A stretch of 64,000 bases of DNA from Cymbidium sinense. Its lineage: Eukaryota > Streptophyta > Magnoliopsida > Asparagales > Orchidaceae. The stretch spans positions 59,362,268 to 59,426,267 of the forward strand of contig CM038218.1 in the NCBI GenBank assembly GCA_021442155.1, in the 5' to 3' direction. A program made the position numbers and the translations under genes. Under the pieces are notes generated by a model, which was given only the letters and a program-made list of their open reading frames with translations, did no database searches and was not told the DNA's origin. The stretch's first letter is position 1. Every line of letters starts with the position of its first letter. Positions 1-12,870 of this stretch are shown here, one piece after another.

Positions 1-831
1 TAGTAGATCAGACATTAAGGACCATTTTGGGGTCAGTTTTTAATGTTTATTATTTATTTATTTTTATATTATTTTTAAAAATATATATAGTTAGACATTG
101 TCTTACTTTTTAAATTTTTTATCTATTAAATGAATTTAAATTGATGATAATTTTATATGTGCTTCTAATCTAAGTATTGAAAGTCATGATTAAAATATTT
201 GTCAAGTTGCTCTAATTCATCTCTGCTAAAATCAGTGAATTAATTTCAGACCACAGATAACAACAAATAAAACAAAAGCATATCATTATTAACAATGATC
301 ATATGTAAAATTTGATCTTTCTCGCCAAAAGACATACAGTGCCTCTATAATTTTTTTAAAAAATAGCTAAATTTATATAGCCAAAATTTGAAATCCATTT
401 AAACTATTATTTAATTTATCTCAATAATTTTAATTTTTTTTTACTCACCCAAATTCATAAGATAATATTTTAATATGATCTAAGTGAGATTTAAGTTGTG
501 TTTGGGGCAACTTTTGTATGCGGTGTAGTCTAAATATTATAGATGACGTTTGAGAAACTATATTTTGGCTACATTTTGAAGAAGCTGTGATGGGAAAGAT
601 ATATTTTCAAACTTGACTTGATTTAGTCTTACTTTTTAAAATAATAAATAATTATAATACCGACTCTAGCTTTTTAGACAACAGCTCCTCATATAATAGC
701 TCTATTACTATTTTTTTTTTCAAATACTGCAGCCTCAAATAGATCCATAAATCTATGACTTTGATAGCTACTACTAAAACTATTATCAAGCTACTAATTA
801 CCTATCAATCTCGAAACTTTAATTTATTGTT

Positions 832-1877
832 TGTTGCTAGAAAACCAATGGGTAGAGTAAAAGTTTACGTCTTAGCTTTGTTGAGTCCAAAGACACAAAT
901 ATTTGAATAATTATGATAAAACTTAGAATTTTACGTGAAAACTTCAAAAAAGAGAAAATCAGGCTAGCGAAAAAATCTTCCACTACATAATTTTCCATAA
1001 CGGGATTACATAATATGAGAAGGCGCATACAGAATTAATCGACAACAATGCTATATAGCCATGGTTAGAGTGTAACAATTGAGTGGTAGTAGAATGATAC
1101 GGGGGGGTGGTGGTGACCGGCCAGCGGTTGGCGCATGAGCGGTGGATCAATGGTGGTGATGCAATGCCCGTGATGGCGACAATGGTTGTCAGCGATGACC
1201 GGCAAACGGTCGACGAGGATACCCAGTGATAATGGTTGACGATGACGAGGATTGATGGTGGTGGCGCAGCGGTTATTTAAGCGCGAACGCGCGGCAGATG
1301 GCAACCGGGCGCCGAATGCAGGGATGACCGCGACGGCGGCATAAGCGGTGGCCTAACGATGGTCGGCGGCGACCGGTACACGATAGTCGGCTGAGACCGG
1401 GGACAATAGTCGACCGATGGTAGCGGGCCGACCGCACGTGATAAGGGTGTTCTATGCTGACGGTGGTTGGCGGCCGACGGGGGTGGTCGGTGACCGTCGC
1501 GTGGTGGCACGATTATGCTTGGAGGAATTTCAAGCTTTAGAGCTCTCTCCTCTCTTTAGCTTGGTCTCTCCTCATGTGAAGAATGAGGGCTATTTATAGA
1601 TTGGAGGAGTGGTGTTTACATGCAAAATACGAACCACTCCTCCATCGGACGACTCATGATGATTCCCTTGATCATATGATGAATGTGTATTTGAATGCTC
1701 AAATGAAGTCGAATTATGAGACCTTGGGTTAGATCGTCAAGACGCTCTATTTGACTATAAACACTCCATGTTTAAGAGATTGAATAAGCGCTTGATCTCG
1801 GTTAGTCTTGATTCAGAATCAGATTGCTTTTGAAATCAAGATTTGTGCTTCGACTAGTAATTTTTAGGGTCATATCA
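832..1877 (-). mobile_element. LTR (family B), reverse orientation
   Basis: Read on the minus strand this starts TGATATGACCCT at 1877 and ends CTAGCAACA at 832. It follows the LTRs of the complete element at 29169-34888: the AGTCGAAGCACAAATCTTGAT block near the start, the stretch with TATAAATAG followed by AGAGAGAGCTCTAAAGCTT, a GC-rich CCGCC/CATCATC stretch, then CCCGTTAT..AATTATGTAGTGGAAGATT. The plus-strand sequence just after it (1880-2290) matches the 3' end of that element's body, polypurine tract included. It is therefore the 3' LTR of a truncated element. Reading frames at 1065-1599 are only the GC-rich part of this LTR. Confidence 0.85.
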
Positions 1878-3185
1878 GTTGCCCCCTATTTTTGGATGAT
1901 ATTATCTCAATCATCCAAAAATATATATGTCAAATACTTGAAAATAGCAAATTCTTCAATGAAATTTGCGGGTCCATTAACCATACATTTTGAGAGAACA
2001 GATTTTCATGGGAGCACAAGATTATGATCACGGAAGCGATGCAGAGCCGCGGATGTTTGCGAGTACGCGCGGGCGCAAGATTTCGGGGTTATGGATCCAT
2101 TCGAACATTTACGCGCCAGCTACGGAACGCGCTGCGTAGCGGATGGAGGCGCTGAGCTACGGGGGCCCCGTAATGGCCGCTGAAACGGCTCAAGCTGAAA
2201 GGGTCGGTCATGGAGCCGGGCCTATTATATTAAACCTTAAATTTCATACCTCAAAAAAGGTTGGACCTTTAATCGTCTCCATAATGAAGAAATTTGAGTT
2301 ATGATCACCACTTTGTTTTAATTGAATACATAAAACAATGGTAAAAAAAAGGATCATTTGGTTGCTTGAAGTTGAAAAATATGTTTTGAAAAATAATGTT
2401 TACTTTTCTTTTATATTTTGATAAGATGAAGTTAGAAATTAATGTGATTGTCTTCAAAGTATTTTGAAAATGAAAAGTTCCTTTTAAAACATAAAATAAT
2501 TAAAAAACAACACTTTCTAAAAAATTTTCAGGGTCATATCAGTTGCCCCCTATTATTAGATGATATTATCTCAATCATCCAAAAATATATATGTCAAATA
2601 CTTGAAAATAGCAAATTCTTCAATGAAATTTGCTTGTCCATTAACCATACATTTTGAGAGAACAGATTTTCATGGAGCACAAGATTATGATCAGGACGCA
2701 GCGGATGTTCATGTGCTAGCGCAAGATTTCGGGGTTATGGATCCATTCGGACATTTACGGGCGCTGGTATGCTGCGCCAAGGCCAGATGGCGGCCGCTGA
2801 GCACGGCCAGGCCGCAATGGGCCTCTGGAAACGAAGGGCCGGGGTCTATGGCGGTCACGCGGGTCGGCGCTCGACACTGGCCTATTGCTATATTAAACCT
2901 TAAATTTCATACCTTGGGTCAAAAGGTTGGACCTTTAATCGTCTCCATAATAAAGAAATTTGAGTTATGATCACCACTTTGTTTTAATTGAATACATAAA
3001 ACAATGGTAAAAAAGGATCATTTGGTTGCTTGAAGTTGAAAAATATGTTTTGAAAAATAATGTTTAGTTTTCTTTTATAATTTGATAAGATGAAGTTAGA
3101 AATTAATGTGATTGTCTTCAAAGTATTTTGAAAATGAAAAGTTCCTTTTAAAACATAAAATAATTAAAAAAACAACACTTTCTAA
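1862..3185. repeat. ~665-bp tandem duplication of retroelement 3' end
   Basis: The segment starting TCATATCAGTTGCCCCCTAT near 1869 starts again near 2534, and both run through the same GC-rich patch into the same flank (TTGAATACATAAAACAATGG, CTTTCTAA). The right-hand duplicate at 60660-61330 has only one unit. The two units differ by scattered substitutions and indels, mostly in the GC-rich centre. Confidence 0.85.
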
Positions 3186-3197
3186 GATATTTTTTGG

Positions 3198-3437
3198 GGA
3201 GATTTACATACATATCACATAATTCTTATGTATTTACATATCTAACATCCAAATATCAATTTTTACATATATAATACATCAATCTTCAATATCACATCAA
3301 AAATATCATAATCAATCCCTTTTTAAAAGTGAAATGCACATTTTTAAGTATAGAAAAGTGTTAGTTGAGTAATTATGTAACTTTAGATGGTAATACATAA
3401 ATGCACAAGAATTGTGTGCTATGTATGTAAATTTTCA
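3198..3437. mobile_element. MITE (family M1), about 240 bp
   Basis: The ends form an inverted repeat: the left begins GATTTACATACATATCACAT and the right ends ..GTGTGCTATGTATGTAAATTTTC, whose reverse complement starts GAAAATTTACATACATAGCA. There is no coding capacity. Relatives lie at 3791-4026, 35291-35791 and, in the right duplicate, 61337-61577 and 62028-62262. The target duplication was not resolved. Confidence 0.65.
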
Positions 3438-3590
3438 TTTTTTTTTTCATTTACAAGCAACGAAATAAAACCTGCTAACGGATTGCAAATGAAATGATAG
3501 AAACAATTAGAAATTAGCCAAAGAAAGAGGGTAGTTTAGAGATATGTTATCCAAACTCTTTTACTTCAATTGATAACAGCCAAAATAGAA

Positions 3591-3610
3591 TATATATATA
3601 TATATATATG
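3591..3610. repeat. (TA)n microsatellite, short allele
   Basis: About ten TA units after CAAAATAGAA. The same site in the right duplicate (61736-61845) holds about 55 units. Confidence 0.95.
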
Positions 3611-3790
3611 AGTTTTCTTGGAAGAGCTTTTTATTTATGCTTATTGAATTAGTGTAACAACTAATTTTTTTTAAGGACAAGTGTTTGTGATTACATATTG
3701 ATATGATTCTACCTATTGATTTAACTTGGAGTTCATTTAGTTGATTGCAAGCAAAAATCTCACCTTCTAAAGTGACAAGTTTAATTTGGG

Positions 3791-4026
3791 GGTATTTGCT
3801 TACATATCACATAATTTTTTATGTATTTATATTCAAAATACTTAAATTTAATAATTATATAAATGATATTTAAATCTTTAATATTACATCAAAATATGAT
3901 TATCATTTTTTTTGAAGTAAAATATATCTTTTCATATATAAGAAAGTATTATATATATATAAATATTAAATTTGAATTATTATAGAGGTACATGCATAAG
4001 AATTATATGGTAGGTATGTAAACCTT
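3791..4026. mobile_element. MITE (family M1), diverged copy
   Basis: It starts with TTGCTTACATATCACATAAT and ends with ATTATATGGTAGGTATGTAA. These termini are inverted-repeat-like and match the family at 3198-3437, with a more AT-rich body. It is also present in the right duplicate. Confidence 0.55.
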
Positions 4027-5489
4027 TCTTTTAATTTTAGTAGAATAAAGTTCTTGCATTTAGTAATTTTTGGATTTACAACTCCTGCCTTTTTTTTTTA
4101 ATTTCAAACAAATGGTAGGTTTAATACATTTTAATAATTTTCAAAATAAATATTTTTTGTGAATAAGTTACTAGATGGGGGACCTTAGGATCATTTGGTT
4201 TCTTATAAGTATTTATTTGAATGTTTGTTAATTAAAATTAAGCTTAAGAAAATCATGAAATTTTTAAATTTTGCCAATAGCAAGGTATGCTTAATGATAT
4301 ATCCCTCTAAAATTTATAAATCAAGCACATTTCTGAAGTTAAAGCATGTATAGAATCAAATTAAACGACTCGGTGAGACGACTTCAATAATGCTAGAATC
4401 AGGTCAAATCGAGCCCAAAATGAGTTCAAATCAAACCCAAAAGTTACATATGAAAACTTCGAAATACTAACAAGATGATCAAATAACTTTGAAATATGAG
4501 GTGCTTATAGTCGAATCGAGTGGCTCGACGATACGAATCCAACGAATCTAAGATCACTCAAATCGAAGATTGTTTGAATGGTTAAATCACCAAAAATATA
4601 TATATGATCAAATGAATCGATATACACCGTCCGATTGAGTGCTTTGGGATTTTAGCTACAATGACCAAAAATACCCTTTCAGAATCCTATAAATAGGACC
4701 ACATTCTTGTCATGAAGGGAGGAGCTTGAAGCGAACTTGGGAGAAAGCTGAGAGAGAGCTAGAAGTTCGAAATTTTTCATCACTACCGCTTGTCGCCATC
4801 GCCTATTATCATCACGCTACTAACAACCATTACAACCGAGCTACTATCGCATAACTGTTGTAACTGATTCCTATTATTTTTTTACATACAATCTTGTAAT
4901 CTCGTTATCGGGAAGATTTGAACTTTGTACTCTAAAGTAAAGATATAGTAGAGTATTTTTATTGGGCAAGGTCCCGTGATTTTTCCCCTCTTTGTGGGGG
5001 GTTTTTTCACATAAAATTTATGGAGTTTCTTATTCACTTTTTAACTCTGTGTGCTGGATTTCCATACAAGCTAAAACGTGAAGTTTTATTCTACCACAAC
5101 TAGTTTTCTACCACGCATGCAGTTACGCCTATGAAAACATTCTCATTACATCTTCACAATGATTGATACTCTAAGTTTATGTTAAGAGTAGCATCATCTA
5201 TATGATGAAAAAAATCTTACTTTGAAATAATATATATGAAGAATGAAAAAACATCAAATTATGATCTTTCAGTTCTTATCATAAGCTGTGGGACAACCCT
5301 TAATTTCAAAAGATCATTCATGTTAATATTTTGAATATTTATTTGATTATTAGTTCAAGAAACAAGCCAAGATTCAAGGACAATTTCAACATTGAAAAAA
5401 AGATATAGTTTTACAAATTACGATCCTTCTATGCTCATGGAAATAAGTAAAGATCAAGAAGAAGCTTTAGCTATAACCTCAAATAGATG

Positions 5490-5730
5490 TTTTGATTTGA
5501 CCTCTTCCACATAGGTTTATGTTATCGAGTAATATTGTGATAAATAATCTTGAAAGAATCAAAATATTTAACCTCTTCCACAAATGTTAACATCATCAAG
5601 TAACACTTTAACAAAAAATAACTTTGGATGAAAACTATTGACTTTTTCACACAAGTTAAATGTCACCAATAACACTCGACAAATAACATCAAAGGTCAAA
5701 ATCTTTTATGAATTTCTCCTCACGGAAGGC
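5490..5730. repeat. ~84-bp tandem units (about 3) in element A
   Basis: Degenerate units start with GACCTCTTCCACA..GGTT and continue with a TCATC(A/G)AGTAACACT..ACAAATAAC phrase. The same unit makes the clearer array at 32405-32895 in element B. Confidence 0.65.
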
Positions 5731-6130
5731 ATGGAAGCCTCGATGGGCAAGCTAGAAGTGGATAAAGTCCTCACTAAAAAAATTCAAAGAGAGCAAATGG
5801 TTGATAGTGTCTTCACTCATCAAAATCTCATAAGGAAAAGTCTTAGAAGATACATGTACATCAAAATCTCAAGACAAAAGACAAAAAAGATCATATTAAA
5901 ATCATAGAATGTATAAGTATATCAAAAAATGCTTTAAAAGATACACATATATTAAAACCTCGAAGGTAAAAGCTTAGAAGTACGTACATCAAAAATCTGG
6001 TCAAAAGCCTAGAAGAGCAGTATATCAAAATCTCGTAAAGCTGTAAGGTATATGTACATTCAAAATCTCAAAAACCAAAAGCCTTTGAAAGTACATGTAT
6101 GATAAAAACTTTTAAAACAAAACCTCAAAG

Positions 6131-6134
<4 letters not shown>

Positions 6135-6197
<63 letters not shown>
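6135..6197. repeat. (TA)n microsatellite
   Basis: About 31 uninterrupted TA units inside element A. Confidence 0.97.
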
Positions 6198-6199
<2 letters not shown>

Positions 6200-6384
6200 T
6201 AATCTTTTTGAATTCAAAGTCTTAAAGAAGATATATGATTACTATCGTCATTAGGGGCAAAAACTTTATAATACAAAAAAATATATATTTCTTATGTTGG
6301 GGGGGCAACTGTCTTAATATTCATAAGATATAATATGGAGTCTAAATTTGAAATGTATGATGCTTAACCAAGTTAGTTTCTAAC

Positions 6385-6990
6385 CTCGAGAAAAATCGGA
6401 GCCTACGATGGAGGTCACACACTGTTATACAGGTCAGTGGAGAACTCCAGGATTTGGAGAAAATTGGAGGAACCCGGAAGCGCATTAGAGCTTGAATTTG
6501 GGATACACGCTACTTAACCAGGTCAATTTCAAGCTCCGATATTGGGGAGAAGTAGAGCTCATGAAAGAGGTCGACCATAAGGTCAATGGAGGATTCTATG
6601 ATTTAGATAAAGTTTGAAGAAAAACCTGAATTTGGGGATATGCGCCACCTAATCAGGTCAATTTCAAACCCCAAGACTAGGAAGAACTGAAGCCAGCGAA
6701 TGGGGGGTATCACACCGTCATAAATGTTAGTGGAGGATTTCAGGATTTAGAGAAAGTTGAAGAACCTAAAAGCACACTGGAGCCTGAATTTGGGATACAC
6801 GCCGCCTAACCAGTCATTTTCAAACCCTAGGATTGGGGAGAACTGGAGCCTGCGAGAGGGGTCGTGCATCGTCATAAAAGTCAGTGGAGGATTCGATGAT
6901 TTAGAGAAAGTTGGAAGAACTTGAAAGTACAGGAGAATTGGATGCACACTAGGTCGGTTAAAACTCTAAGATCGGGAGACTGGAGCTGCG
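6385..6990. repeat. ~150-bp tandem array, about 4 units
   Basis: Each unit runs GGAGCCTGCGA..GTC..CATCGTCATA..GTCAGTGGAGGATT..GATTTAGAGAAAGTTG..CTTGAATTTGGGATACACGC..CTAACCAGGTCAATTTCAA. Units are diverged and of uneven length. It sits in the body of the non-coding LTR element A. The reading frame at 6747-6947 (minus) comes from this repeat and is not a gene. Confidence 0.75.
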
Positions 6991-7228
6991 AGGGTCGACA
7001 CCTTTATATAGATCATTGAGACTACCAAAGAAAAGAAAGTAAATAAAATAAGATGCAAGTTTTCACTTACCCTTTTGGAATATTTATACTTGAAAAAGAG
7101 GCTGTTAAAATTATAAAAAAAAATATCTAATTAAATTATTATTATGAGGGGAGGCTACCCCCATCTTCTCATAATGGCTAGCAAAATGTAAACCATTTAA
7201 TGATTAAAAATAAAAAAATGTTATATTT

Positions 7229-7319
7229 TCTCTCTCTCTCTCTCTCTCTCTCTCATCAAAGTTTAAAAAAAATAAAGGAAAAGAAAACTAGGGCCCACGG
7301 CCCCTCTTTTTCAAACCAA

Positions 7320-7397
<78 letters not shown>

Positions 7398-7430
7398 ATA
7401 AAATTAATTAATTAATTAATTAATTAATAC
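7229..7430. repeat. Compound simple repeats: (CT)n, (TA)n, (AATT)n
   Basis: A run of about 12 CT units (7229-7254) is followed after 70 bp by about 35 TA units (7324-7394) and then a run of AATT units to about 7430. All three lie between the array at 6385 and the 3' LTR of element A. Confidence 0.95.
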
Positions 7431-8314
7431 ACATAACATATATAATTACAAATCATAATAACTTTTAGCTAAACCTATTTTATTTTAAAATTAATATATT
7501 TTTGTATGAAATAAGTTTTATCATCCAAAATATAGGGGTAAATGATATATCTCTAAAATTTATAAATCGCAGATCTAGAGTTATAACATGTATATAATCA
7601 AATTAAACTACTCAATGAGACGAGTTCAACAATGCTAGAATATGATCAGTCGATGAGCTCAAATCAAACCCAAAGTCGCATATGAAAGCTTCAAAATACT
7701 ATGGATGATCAAATGACTTCCAAATTTGGCGTTTATATAATCGAAGCTCGAAGACGAATCCAACAAACCTAAGATCACTCAAATCAAAGATTATTTGAAT
7801 GGTCAAATCACCAAAAAAAATATATATGATCAAATGAATTGATATACACCATCCAATGTAGTCTTTTGGGATTTTGGCTACAATGAACAAAATGTCCATT
7901 TCAGAATCCTATAAATATGACCCTGTTCTTGTCATAAATGGAGAATGAGTGACGCCAACTTTAAGTTTGAAGTTTATCACCACCGTATCGATTTATTGTA
8001 TATTAGGCCACGCCATCAACAACATGAAATACGCGATAGTTATTGTAACGATTTTGGAATTCTTTATCATGATTTCTTACATACATGTAATCCGTATCTT
8101 GGAAGATTTAAACTTTGTACTCCAAAGCAGATATATAGTTGAGCATTTTTACTCGGAAAGATCATGTGGTTTTTTCCCTTCTTTCTAGGGTTTTTTCATG
8201 TAAAGATTATTGAGTTTTTTATTCACTTTTCAATTATCTGTCTGTGTGCTGGATTCCATACAAGCTAAGATGAGAAATTTTATTCTACCGTAACTAGTTT
8301 TCTGGCACGCAACA

Positions 8315-9651
8315 CAAAAATAAAAATTGAATTATCATAATAAAATAAATAAAAATAAAATCATTATTTCATAAAAATATACATTCTATTTTACAACCAA
8401 TGAATGACACCTAAATAGAAAACATGTTTTATACAGTAAAAAAATTGCTCGATCCATTAGTTAATTGAATGTAATTAAAATTAATGTGGATTTTAGAATC
8501 CACCCATCACTCAAATCAACGAAATTAGATGTACCACGCAAAATAAAGCCAATGTAAATCGCACTGATCACATATGATGAAATTACCTTCAACTAAATAG
8601 CGGATTTGAAGTTCAAATATATGGAAACATTAGTTTCAGTCAAGCACTTTGAATTTAATATAGAATTATAAAGCATTTAAAAACCATGATATTTATTTCC
8701 CATAAAATTGTGTCATAAAAGTTGTCAAGGCATCAGGTAATAGAATTCAGATGGAATGTTCTTTCTTGTTGGTTTTTGGGTATGTTGACACCACTTAGAG
8801 ATTTATATTTAGATATCTAAATGTATAAAAATAAGGAAATATGTATGAAAATCTTTTTATATTTATTTCACTACAAGAAATGTTTTATGTTCGAGAGAAG
8901 AAGATAAAGAAATGGACGAAAATAAATCTAAAAGCACATAGAAGCAATAATGGGCCGATTGGGATCACTTTTATTATTATTTTTTTTTTTACATCTTATT
9001 ATAATTTTATTTTGATTCAAAATAAATTATATTTGATAATAATTATTATTTTTAAAAATACTCAAACATTCAATGATTATTTTTGATACTTTTAAAATAA
9101 GATAATTTATTTTAAAAATAAATAATAAAAGCTTTAAAATATATTAAATAATTATTTTTTAAAAAATAATATGAAAATAAAAATATTAAATATAAAACAA
9201 AAATGATCTAAAAGAGGTCCCAAAGGAATTGCCCCTAGTATTGCATTACACTAGACATAGTAGGTTGTGCAGATGCATTATAAAAGTCAGATCTTAAGGG
9301 ACTACTAAGAAGGCTTTTCTTTGCTCTTGGCTTGTTTAAGGATAGATCACATTCATGCTCATTGGTTTGTCAAATAGAGCAAAACAACAATTCATTTACT
9401 TTTAAACTATATTTTGGAAACTTAAATGTGGTTTAAAAGCAAATCAATGGAGCTTATTTAGGCCATGATTTTGGGCTCGTGTTAAGATGCATCAATTGCC
9501 ATCCAATTAATTCCATGTGTTTGTTTCTGGACAAATAAAACTAATTGATATCCTTATAGTGTTAGATTAGACGAGAGTTGATCTATTGGGAGTGCAATCA
9601 ATAATAGAGGAGCCATTATACATAGATCAAAAGATTGTTAAGGTCATTTCT
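8315..9651. other. Intergenic AT-rich DNA with one Tourist-like MITE
   Basis: No gene is recognised. A MITE-like unit spans about 8951-9235: its left end GGGCCGATTGGGATCACTTT pairs with a right end whose reverse complement reads GGGGCAATTCCTTTGGGACC. Relatives occur at 28875-29127 and 35368-35619. The target duplication was not resolved. Confidence 0.5.
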
Positions 9652-12600
9652 AGGAGTGTGCATTAGTTATTATGAATCAGAAACCGAACCGAGCTTATTT
9701 GGTTAATCCGGTTCAGTTTTCATGATTATTGTTTGGTTTTCGGTTGAATTTGTGTGTTTGTTTGGTTTTTGGTTTTTGGTTCGATTTTAATTAAAAAATT
9801 TTCGGTTTAACCAAAAAATTCAATTAAGTATTTAACTTTCTCGAAGCCCCTGACTTGTCACTTGAGTCGAGTCCTTGATGCTTCGAGTCCTCAACGTCAT
9901 ATACTTGTAACTTCTTCGACTCTTTGAATCAATCTTCCTTCCGACCGACGTTTCATTCCTTAGGAGGAGTTAGGACATAAGGCATTTGACATTCCTGGTT
10001 CTAGCAATTCCGATTTCCACATTCGACTTTCGGACTTTCCTATTTGCGGCTACTTCTATCTTTTTTTAGTTTTTGCCCTAGCGGCTAGCCCACAGGTTCT
10101 TTCTTCACGTCTGATTTTGACTCTTAGTCTTTTTGAGAGGTAAGAACTAAATCCCCATGATCCCATCTCATCTCTGTCACACCATGGTTGTTCTTTGTTG
10201 TGGTTGTTGACGGCTTGATGCTGTGAGCCTATGTTATGGATTGTATGGCTTTATCTTGTTGTCGTTGCTGATTGTCTTCCGCTTGGACCGCTTCCTTATT
10301 TCTTTGTTGGTTTCAATTTTGATGGAGCTAGGGTTTGAAGTTGAAGACTTGAAGTTGATGTTTGATGTTTCTACATCTAGTGATTGAATTACCTACTATT
10401 TGCACATATTTATGCAAGGTATATTGGTAATCCTATGGACCTGCTTTCAAATATGGATGACTCATGAAAATGTATTTTTTTTATTGTGTTCTCAATTGGT
10501 GATGTTATTTTTTTCCTCTTAGTATTTTTTTATGCAACTATGCAAATAATATTATTGGACTTTAATGCAAATAATATTTAATGATAATGTTGAGAAATGT
10601 GGTATTATATGATAATATTTGAGATACATTACTTGATGGAGTTGATTGAGAATTGCAATTTATAAATATGAAATAACACTATTCAATTATATGATACATG
10701 CCATTTTTCTTCTCAATATTATAGTATACAATTGTTCTTTAATTGAAATAAGTTTTGTTGATATAATTTATTAAAGCATGATTTACTTTTCTCATTATTG
10801 TTTAGATTTTTTTAGAGTCTAAACACATGTCACAAGTTGGAGATAGTTCAAATATTATTAGTTCCTCCAAAACTATGATCACTACTCAACAAGTTTAAGT
10901 TAGGAGATGCGAGTGTAATGAAAACCACCAATTGCAAAGAAAAAAGAAAAACTCTAAACCTAAATGAGATTTGGGATCACTTTGAGATATACTAATGAGG
11001 AAGGAGAAAAAATGAGCAAATATAATTATTGTAGAAAGTCATATCACAGTGATCCAAAGATTAATGATACTTCAACTTAAGGGCACATCTTTCTTTGTGT
11101 CAAAAGAATCCTCTTAATAATGAACTAAATCAAATTAAACTAGCATTGCAATTTGGTGTTAAAGGTGAAGAGGTTTGTGCAAGCCTTAAGGCATGGAGAT
11201 TTGACCAAGAAAATATAAGAAAAGTTTTAGCAATGATGGTTATTGCCAATGAATTGCCTCTCAAGCATGTAAGATTGGGGTTTAAACATTTCATAGACCA
11301 ATATTTCAAATACTTTCATGATGGACATTGACCCGTGATTGCTTTCAATTTTATCAGGATGAAGAGCAATTTTAAAATATTTATTCAAGAAGTCCTATCA
11401 CAGAGTTTGTCTTACTACTGATACTTGGACATCCATTCAACAAATTAACTATATGTGTATCACTACACATTTCATTAATGATGACTGAAAACTCAATAAA
11501 AGAGCTATAAACTTTTGTCCTATATATAGTCACAGGGAAGAATTAGTTGGGCAACAAGTTGAGAAGTATCTTATAGATTGGGAGATTGATGTAATTTTTA
11601 CTGTGACAGTTGATAATGCAAGTTCAAATAAAGACATCATCATACACCTGCAAAAAAAATTTGGCAAGAGAAGAGGTAGTATTCTTGATAGTCGCTTCTT
11701 ACATATGAGATGCATAGCTCACATTATTAACTTAATTGTACAAGATGGGCTGAAAGAGATATGTGAATCTGTCCACCATGTTCGAGGAGCAGTAAAATAC
11801 ATTCATCAATCACCTGCAAGGCTACAAAAATTTAAAGAATGCATTGAAATAGAAAAAATAAAATAAAGCATGTTATGCTTAGATGGAATTTTTTAATGTT
11901 AAGTGCAGCAAGTTGGAGAACTTTTGAAAGATATGAGGAGATTGACACTTAATTTAAATCAGAACTAGAGAAGGAAGATGAGGAAGGTCATAATGTAAAA
12001 AGTGTTTTAAGTAATAATGATTGAATAATGTTAGAAGATTGCTCCCTTTCTTGGAAAAATTTTATGAGCTCACTTTAAGAATTTTTGATTTTTTGTATGT
12101 GACATCAAATACTTTTTTTTCATGAAATTGTAAAAGTTCTTTGTCTTCTTTAAATTTGGCAAATGGATGGTGATCCAAATATGAGAAATATGACTTCCAA
12201 AATGATGACAAAATTTGATAAATATTGGGGTAGCATAGAGAAAATGAATTTGATTATATATATTGTTGTTATTTTAGATCCCCGATTCAAGTTGTGTTAT
12301 GTAGAGTTTGCTGTTATGGATATGTATGAAGGGTCTAATGGTATTGCTCTGGCACAACTTATTAGATCATCATGATATATGTTTGATTACAAAATAACAA
12401 TTATTGGTGAAAGCCAAGTGAAAATTTTTTCTAAAGAGTCTAGTATTTTATAAGCAATCTTGGGAAGATATTCAATGATAGAGAAATTCAAAAGATCTAA
12501 TTTTGTCAAGGATGATCTAGATAATAACTCAGATCTAGATAAGTATTTGGATGAGAAGTCCGAAGTCATGAAAGATCATTTTGATATTCTAAATTGGTGG

Positions 12601-12870
12601 AAGGTTAATGCACCGAGATTTCCTATTCTCTCATACATGGCTCGTGATGTTTTATTTGTTCCAATTTCTACTGTTGCCTCATAATTAGTTTTTAGTACAA
12701 GTGGTCGTATTCTTGATGCATTTAGATGTTCATTATCCCCAAAGATTGCACAAGCTATAATATGTGCACAGGATTGGATGCGAGCAAAATAGACCGTTAA
12801 TCTAGTAAATGTGGAAGAAAATATTAATGACATTGACAGATTTGATGAAGGTATTTTTTATGCTTAAATT
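9652..12870 (+). mobile_element. Decayed hAT-superfamily transposon
   Basis: The left end reads TAGGAGTGTGCATTAG, a variant of the TAGGGGTGTGCA terminus seen on the hAT MITE at 39875. It is followed by subterminal repeats of the type GGTT(C/T)GGTTT (9670-9790). A broken transposase follows from about 10950 to 12830. I could not find a matching right terminal repeat or the 8-bp target duplication, so the right limit is approximate. Confidence 0.7.
10950..12833 (+). pseudogene. hAT transposase pseudogene
   Basis: Translated pieces in all three frames follow the hAT plan in order. A BED-type zinc finger relic (YCRKSYHSDP) lies near 11030-11060. TTDTWTSIQ near 11415 carries the first catalytic Asp and precedes an INYMCITTHF segment. 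VDNASSNKD lies at about 11605 with the second Asp region, followed by MRCIAHIINLIVQDGLK near 11705. YWGSIEKMNL..DPRFK lies near 12220-12290. The C-terminal dimerisation block WWKVNAPRFPILSYMARDVL (12594-12653) leads into STSGRILDAFRCSLSP with stop codons between. Many stops and frameshifts make it non-functional. It resembles Ac/Tam3-type plant transposases. Confidence 0.9.

Larger units (their letters stand above)
1..5763. repeat. Left copy of a long direct duplication (partner 58981-64000)
   Basis: The sequence from base 1 reads almost the same as that from 58981, in the same order and orientation, down to the window end (64000 corresponds to about 5763 here). The shared block contains a reverse LTR fragment, two MITEs and the 5' LTR plus part of the body of another LTR element, so it is a segmental duplication and not one transposon. 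Differences are mostly indels: about 170 bp near 130-310 is missing from the right copy, a 665-bp segment is tandemly doubled only here, and the (TA)n tract at 3591 is much shorter here. The match reaches the window edge at both ends, so the true size is unknown. Identity was judged by eye. Confidence 0.93.
4295..8314 (+). mobile_element. Non-coding LTR retrotransposon (family A, LARD-like)
   Basis: Two direct repeats bracket about 2.4 kb. The 5' LTR is 4295-5117 and the 3' LTR is 7543-8314, both starting TGATATAT(C)C..TCTAAAATTTATAAAT and ending ACTAGTTTTCT..CACGCA. A polypurine-like tract (AAAATATAGGGG) lies just before the 3' LTR, as expected. The body has no gag or pol reading frame. It consists of two tandem-repeat arrays (5490-5730 and 6385-6990), two long (TA)n runs and AT-rich filler, so it would depend on another element for movement. 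No matching 5-bp target duplication was found: the left flank is CTTAA and the right flank differs. The right duplicate repeats its 5' LTR at 62528-63337. Confidence 0.75.

Noticed and set aside
1065..1599. GC-rich overlapping frames as genes
   Set aside because: They lie in the GC-rich part of a family B LTR, which is repeated at 59810-60375 with a different frame.
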